Source: Propionicimonas sp. (GTDB lineage: Bacteria; Actinomycetota; Actinomycetes; Propionibacteriales; Propionibacteriaceae). From it: 53,516 nucleotides of DNA. Shown in pieces: positions 31,515 through 38,635 of this stretch. The notes under the pieces are model-generated. The model was not told where the DNA came from, did not search any database, and was given only the letters and a program-made list of their open reading frames with translations. Made by a program: the position numbers and the translations under genes. Every line of letters starts with the position of its first letter. Position 1 is the first letter of the stretch. Where the stretch lies: contig NZ_JARKPQ010000246.1 in the NCBI RefSeq assembly GCF_029975155.1, positions 1-53,516 on the forward strand, in the 5' to 3' direction.

Positions 31515-34352
31515 TCAGCTGCAGCCGCTGGTGGAGCCGCAGCCTTCGCAGATGTAGCAGGAGCCGGAGCGGCGCATCTTGGTGCCGCAGGTGAGGCACA
31601 GCGGGGCGTCCACGCTCAGGCCGGACAGCTTCTCCAGCACCTCGGCCGTGGAGTGTGCGTCCATGTCCACCAGGGCGGGCTGGTTCGGGCCGTCCTCGTG
31701 CACCCGGACGTCGTCACCGGCGTCGTTCTTCAGCGACTCCGACTCGATCAGGCCGGCCTCGTCCTCCTCCGACAGGTACTTGCCGGTCTCGACGTAGCGG
31801 GCCCGCTCCGCCGCGGTGTGGATGCCGAGCTCGGCCCGCTCGTCGAAGGACAGGTAATCCAGAGCCAGCCTGCGGAAGATGTAGTCCATGATCGACTGCG
31901 CCATCCGCACGTCCGGATCGTCGGTCATGCCGGCAGGCTCGAACTTGAGGTTGGTGAACTTCTGCACGAACTGCTCCAGCGGCACGCCGTACTGCAGGCC
32001 GATCGACACCGCGATCGAGAAGGCGTCCATCACGCCGGCCAGGGTCGAGCCCTGCTTGCCGAGCTTGAGGAACACCTCACCCAGGGCGCCGTCGTCGTAC
32101 TGGCCGGACGTCATGTAGCCCTCGGCGCCGGCGACGGAGAACGACGTGGTGCGGCTGATCCGCGACTTCGGCAGGCGCTTGCGCCGCGGCCGGTACTCGA
32201 TCCGCACCTCCGGCTCGGCCTTCGCCGTCGCCTTCTCGTCCTTCGCCTTGGCGTCGCTGAGCGGCTGGCCGACCTTGCAGTTGTCGCGGTAGACCGCGAG
32301 CGCCTTCAGGCCCAGCTTCCAGCCCTGCAGGTAGACGTCGGCGATGTCCTCCACCGTCGCGCTCTCCGGCAGGTTCACCGTCTTGGAGATCGCGCCGGAC
32401 AGGAACGGCTGCACCGCGGCCATCATCCGCACATGGCCCATCGGCCTGATCGACCGCTGACCCATCGCGGTGTCGAAGACCTCGTAGTGCTCGGGCTTCA
32501 GTCCGGGCGCGTTCACGACATGACCGTTCGTGGCGATGTACTCGACGATCGCCTCGACGGTCTCGTCGGTGTAGCCCAGCTTGCGCAGCGCGTGCGGAAT
32601 CGTCTGGTTGACGATCTGCATCGAGCCGCCACCCACGAGCTTCTTGAACTTCACCAGGGAGAAGTCGGGCTCGATGCCGGTGGTGTCGCAGTCCATCATG
32701 AAGCCGATCGTGCCGGTCGGAGCCAGCACGGACGCCTGCGCGTTGCGGAAGCCGGACTTCGCGCCCAGCTCCACGACCTTCGCCCACTCCGCGCCTGCCG
32801 CAGCGTGGACGGCGCCGTCGAGTTCGGTGAGCGTGCTCAGGTCGTCATTGGCGGCCTGGTGCTTGCGCATCACCCGCTGATGCGCGGACGCGTTGCGGGC
32901 GTAGCCGTTGTACGGCCCCACGATCCCGGCCAACTCCGCCGAACGGCGGTACGAGACGGCCGTCATCAGCGAGGTGATGGCCGCCGCCAGATCGCGGCCG
33001 CCCTCCGAGTCGTACCCTCGGCCCACGGCCATCAGCAATGCGCCCAGGTTGGCGTAGCCGATGCCCAGCTGGCGGAAGTTGCGGGTGGTCTCACCGATCG
33101 CCTCGGTCGGGAAGTCGGCGAAGCAGATCGAGATGTCCATCGCGGTGATGATCAGCTCGACGGCCTTCGTGAACAGCACGGTGTCGAACGTGTCGTCCTC
33201 GCGCAGGAACTTCAGCAGGTTCAGGCTGGCGAGGTTGCAGGAGCTGTTGTCCAGGCTCATGTACTCGCTGCACGGGTTGGACGCGGTGATCCGGCCCGAC
33301 TCCGGGTTGGTGTGCCAGGCGTTGATCGTGTCGTCGTACTGCAGGCCCGGATCGGCGCACTCCCAGGCCGCCTCGGAGATCTTGCCGAACAGGTCGCGGG
33401 CATCGACGGTCTCGATCACCTCACCGGTCATCCGGGCACGCAGCCCGAACTCGGTGCCGTCCTCGACCGCACGCATGAACTCATCGCTGACCCGGACGGA
33501 GTTGTTCGCGTTCTGGTACTGGACGCTGACGATGTCCTTGCCGCCCAGGTCCATGTCGAAACCGGCGTCCCGCAGCGCGCGGATCTTGTCCTCCTCCCGC
33601 GCCTTGGTCTCGACGAACTCGTAGATGTCGGGATGGTCCACGTCCAGCACGACCATCTTCGCCGCGCGCCGGGTGGCGCCACCGGACTTGATCGTGCCCG
33701 CGCTCGCGTCCGCGCCACGCATGAACGACACCGGGCCGGACGCGGTGCCTCCGGAGGACAGCAGCTCCTTGGACGAGCGGATCCGCGACAGGTTCAGGCC
33801 GGCGCCCGAGCCGCCCTTGAAGATGAAGCCCTCTTCCTTGTACCAGTTCAGGATCGAGTCCATGGAGTCGTCGACGCTGAGGATGAAGCAGGCGCTCACC
33901 TGCTGCGGGCTGGCCGTGCCGACGTTGAACCAGACCGGGGAGTTGAAGCTGAAGTACTGGTGCAGCAGCATCCAGGTGATCTCGTCGGCGAAGACCTGCG
34001 CGTCCTCCGGCGTGGCGAAGTAGCCGTTCTCCTCGCCCGCCCTGCGGTAGGTGTGCACGACGCGGTCGATCAGCGTCTTCAGGCTGGCCTCCCGCTGCGG
34101 CGTGCCCAGCGCGCCGCGGAAGTACTTGGTGGTGACGATCGTGGACGCGTTCAGGCTCCAGAAGTCGGGGAACTCCACGCCCCGCTGCTCGAACACGTGC
34201 TCGCCGGTCTTCCAGTTGGTCTGCACGACATCGCGGGACTCCCACGTGACCTCGTCGTAGGGGTGCACGCCGGCGGTGGTGAAGACCCGGCTGATCTTCA
34301 GGCCGGGAGACTTCCGGCCTCCGCGCGGGGTCGCCTTGGCGGTCTCGGTCAT
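31515..34352 (-). CDS. nrdJ: Class II ribonucleoside-diphosphate reductase, adenosylcobalamin-dependent (NrdJ)
   Basis: A 945-residue enzyme that reduces all four ribonucleotides to deoxyribonucleotides, using coenzyme B12 as radical source and needing no oxygen. From ATG 34352 the N-terminus is typical (ISRVFTTAGVHPYDEVTWESRDV). The active-site region has NPCSEY with Cys361 and SSCNLASLNL just after; QVSACFILSVDD is the disulfide Cys strand; GTIGFMMDCDTTGIEPDF lies near residue 550. It ends in a zinc/thiol tail LCLTCGTKMRRSGSCYICEGCG. The apparent 1143-residue frame fuses nrdR antisense sequence and is an artefact. It lies 47 bases downstream of nrdR in one operon. Supply of B12 or a salvage pathway is implied. 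Confidence 0.95.
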   Translation of the reverse strand: MTETAKATPRGGRKSPGLKISRVFTTAGVHPYDEVTWESRDVVQTNWKTGEHVFEQRGVEFPDFWSLNASTIVTTKYFRGALGTPQREASLKTLIDRVVHTYRRAGEENGYFATPEDAQVFADEITWMLLHQYFSFNSPVWFNVGTASPQQVSACFILSVDDSMDSILNWYKEEGFIFKGGSGAGLNLSRIRSSKELLSSGGTASGPVSFMRGADASAGTIKSGGATRRAAKMVVLDVDHPDIYEFVETKAREEDKIRALRDAGFDMDLGGKDIVSVQYQNANNSVRVSDEFMRAVEDGTEFGLRARMTGEVIETVDARDLFGKISEAAWECADPGLQYDDTINAWHTNPESGRITASNPCSEYMSLDNSSCNLASLNLLKFLREDDTFDTVLFTKAVELIITAMDISICFADFPTEAIGETTRNFRQLGIGYANLGALLMAVGRGYDSEGGRDLAAAITSLMTAVSYRRSAELAGIVGPYNGYARNASAHQRVMRKHQAANDDLSTLTELDGAVHAAAGAEWAKVVELGAKSGFRNAQASVLAPTGTIGFMMDCDTTGIEPDFSLVKFKKLVGGGSMQIVNQTIPHALRKLGYTDETVEAIVEYIATNGHVVNAPGLKPEHYEVFDTAMGQRSIRPMGHVRMMAAVQPFLSGAISKTVNLPESATVEDIADVYLQGWKLGLKALAVYRDNCKVGQPLSDAKAKDEKATAKAEPEVRIEYRPRRKRLPKSRISRTTSFSVAGAEGYMTSGQYDDGALGEVFLKLGKQGSTLAGVMDAFSIAVSIGLQYGVPLEQFVQKFTNLKFEPAGMTDDPDVRMAQSIMDYIFRRLALDYLSFDERAELGIHTAAERARYVETGKYLSEEDEAGLIESESLKNDAGDDVRVHEDGPNQPALVDMDAHSTAEVLEKLSGLSVDAPLCLTCGTKMRRSGSCYICEGCGSTSGCS

Positions 34353-34399
34353 GGTTGGGCTGCCTTTCGCTGTCGGTGGAGGTGAGATGAGGTGGTGGA

Positions 34400-34858
34400 T
34401 CAGTTGGCGACCAGCGCCGCGCGGCGCAGAGTCTCGATCTCGGCTTCGAAGTCCTCGACCGAGTCGTAGTGCTTGTACACCGAGGCGAACCGCAGGTACG
34501 CCACGGAGTCGAGTTCGCTCAACGGCTTGAGGATGGCGAGTCCGACCTCGTCGGCCGGAATCTCGGCCTGGCCGCTGGCCCGCAGGGTCTCCTCCACACG
34601 CTGGCCGAGGCGGGCCAGGTCGGCTTCGGAGACCGGACGGCCCTTGCACGCCTTCGCCACGCCCGTGACGACCTTCTCGCGGGAGAACGGCTCGACGACA
34701 CCGGAGCGCTTCACGACCACGAGCTGCATCTGCTCCAGCGTGGTGAACCTGCGCTCGCACATCGGGCACTGGCGGCGCCGACGGATGCTGGTGCCGTCCT
34801 CCGCGACGCGGCTGTCGAGGACCCTGGTGTCGGTGTGCCGGCAGAACGGGCAGTGCAC
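34400..34858 (-). CDS. nrdR: Transcriptional repressor NrdR
   Basis: The 152-residue nucleotide-sensing repressor of ribonucleotide reductase genes. The N-terminal zinc ribbon has [16 protein letters not shown] and [12 protein letters not shown]; the ATP-cone is [17 protein letters not shown] onward, and the C-terminus is [20 protein letters not shown]. NrdR binds dATP/ATP and shuts off nrd genes. Gene order nrdR-nrdJ, with NrdR-like boxes upstream, indicates autoregulation and control of nrdJ. The length is standard (about 150). Confidence 0.96.
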   Translation of the reverse strand: MHCPFCRHTDTRVLDSRVAEDGTSIRRRRQCPMCERRFTTLEQMQLVVVKRSGVVEPFSREKVVTGVAKACKGRPVSEADLARLGQRVEETLRASGQAEIPADEVGLAILKPLSELDSVAYLRFASVYKHYDSVEDFEAEIETLRRAALVAN

Positions 34859-34921
34859 TTTCCTGGCTCCTCTCCTGGGGATCGACCGGTGGATCGCGAT
34901 GTGGAAACCCTGTGGGTGATG

Positions 34922-34970
34922 ACCACAATCTGTGGACGAACCACACCGCTGTAACTACTAGATGTAGAGG
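34922..34970 (-). promoter_or_regulatory. Two NrdR-type boxes upstream of nrdR
   Basis: On the minus strand, ACATCTAGTAGTT (34953-34965) and CCACAGATTGTGG (34923-34935) resemble the actinobacterial NrdR box, an imperfect AT-centred palindrome. Their centres are about 30 bases apart, near an integral number of helical turns, as is usual for paired NrdR boxes. They lie 64-112 bases before the nrdR start. Confidence 0.6.
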
Positions 34971-35048
34971 TTATGTCGCACCGGCACCTCTAGGCAAGAG
35001 CACCGTCAGCGCGTGTCGCGGGGAAGGTAGCCCAATTACGGAGCCAGA

Positions 35049-35411
35049 TCAGCCGTGTGTCGCCGGCACCACCGCGGCGGCGGGGACGGACGGCAGCGGC
35101 GCATCGCTCACCGACAGGAAACCACCGACCAGCACGACGGCGGCCGCGGCCACCACGGCGAGGAAGAAGATCACGACGACAGCGATCCCACGGTCGGTCA
35201 GCTGCCAGGATTCCGCACTGGCGGCGGCCGGACGGGACGCGCCCGGACGGGCCGGACGGAGTTCGGGGGCCGGAACGCCTTCGGGGCGTCCGCCGGGCAG
35301 CCCGACCAGGCGCGGACGGGCCTGCGGGCCCCGCTCGACATGCCGCCAGCGACCGGGCTGCGGACGGGTCGGCACCGGAACGACCATGTCGTCAACCAGA
35401 AGGGCGCTCAT
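35049..35411 (-). CDS. Small single-pass membrane protein in the lexA-nrdR interval (positional counterpart of DivS/Rv2719c)
   Basis: A 120-residue protein. Residues 1-70 are Arg/Pro-rich (MSALLVDDMVVPVPTRPQPG, then RPARPGASRPAA), followed by DRGIAVVVIFFLAVVAAAAV, a single membrane segment at about residues 72-98, and a short external tail. In Mycobacterium and Corynebacterium the gene between lexA and nrdR encodes an SOS-induced division inhibitor (Rv2719c, DivS), often with a LysM domain. Here no LysM is present. A perfect LexA box lies 76 bases upstream, so SOS induction is expected. The division-inhibitor role is an inference from position and box. Confidence 0.65.
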   Translation of the reverse strand: MSALLVDDMVVPVPTRPQPGRWRHVERGPQARPRLVGLPGGRPEGVPAPELRPARPGASRPAAASAESWQLTDRGIAVVVIFFLAVVAAAAVVLVGGFLSVSDAPLPSVPAAAVVPATHG

Positions 35412-35485
35412 GGCTTTCTCCTATCGATCTCGCACAGGTGTTCGATATCTGTTCTACCCCACCATGGCTGGCGGATCAAGCAGAT

Positions 35486-35501
35486 TCGAACAATTGTTCG
35501 C
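35486..35501. promoter_or_regulatory. LexA (SOS) box, TCGAACAATTGTTCGC
   Basis: CGAAC-N4-GTTCG, a perfect actinobacterial SOS palindrome, at 35487-35500. It lies 75-90 bases upstream of the minus-strand membrane protein and about 140 bases upstream of the plus-strand ligase; the former is the likelier target. Confidence 0.85.
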
Positions 35502-35641
35502 CCGCGTGTCGGGCTGGAATCAGCCTGGCAGTCGCCACTGACACTCCTTCCACGGGGTTCCCCAACCGCCTGCCGGGGGTGCACGATCGATGTTGTCCGG
35601 GTACTCCACGGAACACGAGTCGAGTGGCGGAGGGAGGCGGG

Positions 35642-36712
35642 ATGCGGACGATCGGTGTCGAGGAGGAGTTCCTCCTGGTGGATCCGGAGGGACGGCCGAT
35701 CGGGGTGGCCGGGATCGCCGCGAGCGGCTCGACGGTGCAACTCGAGCTGATGGAGCAGATGCTGGAGACCGGCACCCGTCCCTGCGCGGACGCCGCGGAA
35801 CTCGCCGACCAGTTGGCCACGCACCGGCGCGTCGCCGCCCGAGCCGCCCGGGACGCCGGCGCGCACCTGGCCGCACTCGCCACCTCGCCGCTGCCCATCA
35901 GCGCCAGCGTGACCGACGACCCCCGCTACCGGCAGATGGTGGCCGAGTTCGGGCTGACCGGACGCGAACAGCTCACCTGCGGCTGCCACGTCCACGTCGA
36001 GGTGAGCGACGACGAGGAGGGCGTCGCCGTCCTCGACCGGATCGGTCCCTGGCTGCCCTGCCTGCTCGCGATCAGCGCGAACTCGCCCTTCTGGCAGGGC
36101 GAGGACACCGGCTACGCGAGCTACCGCTCCCAGGTCTGGCGGCGCTGGCCGACCGCCGGCCCCACCGCCCCGTTCGGCAGCGCCGCCGCCTACCGCAACG
36201 TCGTGGCCGGTCTGATCGCCAGCGGCGCCGCGCTCGACGAGAAGATGGTCTACTTCGACGCGCGGCTGTCGTCCCACTACCCCACCGTCGAGGTACGCGC
36301 CGCCGACGTGTGCCTGCGCCAGCAGGACGCCCTCCTGCTGGGGATCCTCGTCCGCGCGCTCGTCGAGACCGCGGCCAGGGACGGACTGACCCCGGTGCCC
36401 ACACCCGGCACGCGCACGCAGCTGTTGCAGGCGGCGGCATGGCGAGCGGGCCGCTCGGGCGTCTGCGGCCCACTCGTCCATCCGCTCACGCTCGCCCAGG
36501 CTCCCGCCGCGGAGGTGATCGAGGCCCTGTTCGACCAGCTGAAGGACGTCCTCACCGAACAGGGCGAGGCCGACCTGGTGGGTGAGCTCTGGTCCGGACT
36601 GCTCTCCCGCGGCTCGGGGGCGGTCGAGCAACGCGCGTGGGCCACCTCGGGACTGCGTGAGGTGCTCTCCCGGGCCGGTGAGGCGACCATGGCCGGTCGC
36701 CATCCGTACTGA
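35642..36712 (+). CDS. Carboxylate-amine ligase (YbdK-type glutamate-cysteine ligase 2)
   Basis: A 356-residue GCS2-family enzyme that forms an amide bond between a gamma-glutamate and an amine, ATP-dependent. The opening TIGVEEEFLLVDPEGRP (residues 3-19) carries the Glu cluster binding Mg/ATP. LTCGCHVHVEVSDDEEGV near residue 110 and SANSPFWQGEDTGYASYRSQVW near 145 are family signatures, and PTVEVRAADVC near 220 completes the site. GGAGGGAGGCGGG is the ribosome site. Its substrate may be cysteine or another amine; actinobacteria usually make mycothiol rather than glutathione. It ends 61 bases before lexA, and the lexA box lies in between. Confidence 0.88.
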   Translation: MRTIGVEEEFLLVDPEGRPIGVAGIAASGSTVQLELMEQMLETGTRPCADAAELADQLATHRRVAARAARDAGAHLAALATSPLPISASVTDDPRYRQMVAEFGLTGREQLTCGCHVHVEVSDDEEGVAVLDRIGPWLPCLLAISANSPFWQGEDTGYASYRSQVWRRWPTAGPTAPFGSAAAYRNVVAGLIASGAALDEKMVYFDARLSSHYPTVEVRAADVCLRQQDALLLGILVRALVETAARDGLTPVPTPGTRTQLLQAAAWRAGRSGVCGPLVHPLTLAQAPAAEVIEALFDQLKDVLTEQGEADLVGELWSGLLSRGSGAVEQRAWATSGLREVLSRAGEATMAGRHPY

Positions 36713-36726
36713 CTGCGCGACACGCG

Positions 36727-36742
36727 TCGAACAGGTGTTTGA
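36727..36742 (+). promoter_or_regulatory. LexA (SOS) box upstream of lexA, TCGAACAGGTGTTTGA
   Basis: TCGAAC-N4-GTTTGA at 36727-36742, 32-47 bases upstream of the lexA start. It deviates from the perfect GTTCGA half-site in one position, as is common for self-regulated lexA promoters. Confidence 0.85.
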
Positions 36743-36773
36743 TTCTCCGCTCGCACGGGGCTAGCTTGCTGCC

Positions 36774-37541
36774 ATGGCACGATCCGCAGAACCCGCAGCC
36801 CGCAAGCGTGGCCGGCCACGCAAGGAAGACATCGCAGCGCAGCTGGGTGCCACGGTGAGCCAGCTGCCCGACGGTCCGGCGGACGCGGACGGGCTCACGG
36901 CCCGGCAGCGCCGGATCCTCGAGGTGATCCGCGACGACCTGGTCGACCGCGGGTATCCGCCCACCGTCCGGGAGATCGCCGACCGTGCCGGCCTCGCGTC
37001 CTCGTCCTCGGCCGCGCACCAGCTCAAGGTGCTCCAGGCCAAGGGATTCATCTTCCGCGACCCGCACCGTCCGCGCGCCCTGGAAGTGCGCCTGCCGGAG
37101 TCCCTTGCCGTGACCGAGATCCCCAGTCATCTCGGCGTCGAGTCGGACCTGCCCGCACCGTCGGCACCGTCCGTGCCCGTGCCGATTCTCGGCCGGATCG
37201 CCGCCGGTGGGCCGATCCTGGCCGAGCAGTCCATCGAGGACGTGTTCACCCTCCCCCGCCAGCTGGTCGGCGAGGGCACCCTGTTCCTGCTGGAGGTCAA
37301 GGGCGACTCGATGATCGAGGCGGCCATCTGCGACGGCGACTACGTGGTCGTCCGGCAGCAGCCGGACGCGTCCAACGGCGAGATCGTGGCAGCCCTCCTC
37401 GGCGACGAGGCCACCGTCAAGACCTTCAAGCGCACGCTCGACGGCATCTGGCTGCTGCCCCACAACCCGGCCTACGAGCCCATCGACGGCACCCACGCGA
37501 CGATCATGGGCAAGGTCGTCGCGGTCCTGCGAAGGGTGTAG
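36774..37541 (+). CDS. lexA: SOS repressor LexA
   Basis: A 255-residue repressor of the SOS regulon that self-cleaves on activated RecA. The N-terminal winged helix is [44 protein letters not shown], around residues 40-85. The cleavage site Ala144-Gly145 sits in IAAGGPI, the nucleophile is Ser179 (GDSM) and the general base is Lys216; the Ser-Lys spacing of 37 is canonical. A 35-residue basic N-terminal extension ([12 protein letters not shown]) precedes the winged helix, an AT-hook-like motif seen in some actinobacterial LexA. It autoregulates through the box at 36727-36742 and should also control recA and the membrane gene at 35049. Confidence 0.96.
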   Translation: MARSAEPAARKRGRPRKEDIAAQLGATVSQLPDGPADADGLTARQRRILEVIRDDLVDRGYPPTVREIADRAGLASSSSAAHQLKVLQAKGFIFRDPHRPRALEVRLPESLAVTEIPSHLGVESDLPAPSAPSVPVPILGRIAAGGPILAEQSIEDVFTLPRQLVGEGTLFLLEVKGDSMIEAAICDGDYVVVRQQPDASNGEIVAALLGDEATVKTFKRTLDGIWLLPHNPAYEPIDGTHATIMGKVVAVLRRV

Positions 37542-37561
37542 CGATTCGCGTCCAGATCCGG

Positions 37562-37804
37562 GTGAAGCCCGGCGCGAGCCGGACCAGGGTGGGCGGACGC
37601 TACGGCGACGACACCCTGGTCGTCGCCGTCCAGGCTCCCGCCGTCGACGGACGCGCCACCGCGGCCGCCCTGAAGGCTCTCGCGGACGCGCTCAGCGTGC
37701 CCGCTCGGGACGTCCTGCTGGTCTCCGGCGCCACCAGCCGCACCAAGGTCGTGGACGTCCCGGATTCCGCGCTCGCGCAGGTCTCGGAGCTGCTCGGTGC
37801 CTGA
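37562..37804 (+). CDS. DUF167 (YggU-type) protein
   Basis: A small conserved protein of unknown function, about 80 residues. The conserved core VKPGASRTRVGG opens the frame, then LVVAVQAPAVDGRATAAALKALADAL and VSGATSRTKVV, all matching DUF167. Homologues usually begin a few residues earlier (MRVxVRVKPGA), which here would need ATT at 37544, preceded by GAAGGG eight bases away. The GTG at 37562 has no good ribosome site. It overlaps the following GNAT gene by eight bases, and follows lexA by 2-20 bases. Confidence 0.85.
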   Translation: MKPGASRTRVGGRYGDDTLVVAVQAPAVDGRATAAALKALADALSVPARDVLLVSGATSRTKVVDVPDSALAQVSELLGA

Positions 37805-38360
37805 TCCGTCGACCCTGCCCGACCTCGTGACTGCTCGGCAGGAGCTCTACAAACCGACGCCTGCTGACACTGAAGGCTTGTTCGCCATCTTCAGCGACCC
37901 TTTGGTCTGGCTGCACTACCCGAGCCTTCGCCACCACCACCCCGACCAGACCCGGGCCATGCTGGCGGCCTGGCTGACCAGCTGGCAGACCCATGGACTG
38001 GGCAGCTGGGTCGTCCGGCTTCCGGGCGAGAACAGGATCGTCGGATGCTGTGGCTGCAACGTCCTGCGGGGACAGGTCTGGAATCTCGGCTACCGCTTCG
38101 CCGCGGACCATCACGGACGCGGCCTCGCGACCGAGGCAGCCGCCGCTGCGGTTGCGCGGGCGGGGCAGGTCGACCCCGCGCTGCCGATCGTGGCCTACCT
38201 CGTGGCGCACAACCGGGCGTCGGCGCGGGTCGCGGAGAAGGTCGGGTTGCGGGTCGTGCACACCCTGCCGGACCCGGGCAACCCCGACCCTTCGGTACAA
38301 CGCCTCGTGTACGCCGACCGCGCGCTCACCGCACCGCAGCGGGCAGCCACAGCGGAGTAG
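37797..38360 (+). CDS. GNAT family N-acetyltransferase (RimJ/RimL-type)
   Basis: A 187-residue GNAT enzyme that transfers acetyl from acetyl-CoA to an amine; the acceptor is unknown. The N-terminal TARQELYKPTPADTEGLFAIFSDPLVW is typical of Acetyltransf_3. The acetyl-CoA pyrophosphate loop R/Q-x-x-G-x-G/A is AADHHGRGLATEAAAAAVARAG near residues 100-122. NRASARVAEKVGLRVVH is the C-terminal signature. The start is a GTG overlapping the DUF167 stop. The 275 bases after it, to the dinG end at 38636, show no gene and only a 6-base hairpin at 38441-38455. Confidence 0.88.
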   Translation: MPDPSTLPDLVTARQELYKPTPADTEGLFAIFSDPLVWLHYPSLRHHHPDQTRAMLAAWLTSWQTHGLGSWVVRLPGENRIVGCCGCNVLRGQVWNLGYRFAADHHGRGLATEAAAAAVARAGQVDPALPIVAYLVAHNRASARVAEKVGLRVVHTLPDPGNPDPSVQRLVYADRALTAPQRAATAE

Positions 38361-38635
38361 CGGGCGACCCTCTCGGGTCCGGATCATCAGGTTGTCGTGA
38401 TCTGTCCACGCATCCGGTCCCGGATGTCCCAGGTGTCACTGCTTGAGGCTCAAGCGGCCAGATCGCGTCACCCGGGCCCGTCGTCGCGGTGCGGGGGGAG
38501 GCTCGGGCCAAGGCTCGGCGTCGTCGGCGGCGCCCGGCTTGGGCGGGCCCGTTCTGTCGTGATCTGGCCACCCAACTCCCACAATGTGACAGGTGTTGCA
38601 GATGGAACGCGTCACGTGGCGAGATTGCGTCAGCC

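Noticed and set aside
30891..34385. A 1164-codon plus-strand frame opposite nrdJ
   Set aside because: A shadow of nrdJ; its first part merely reads the repeat-rich strip.
34353..34399. A cobalamin riboswitch upstream of nrdJ
   Set aside because: Only 47 bases separate nrdR and nrdJ, and no B12-box-like sequence is visible there or before nrdR.
31515..34946. A single 1143-codon frame spanning nrdJ and nrdR sequence
   Set aside because: The 3' 945 codons are NrdJ, starting at ATG 34352. The upstream part is an off-frame shadow of nrdR, which is well supported in its own frame (34400-34858).
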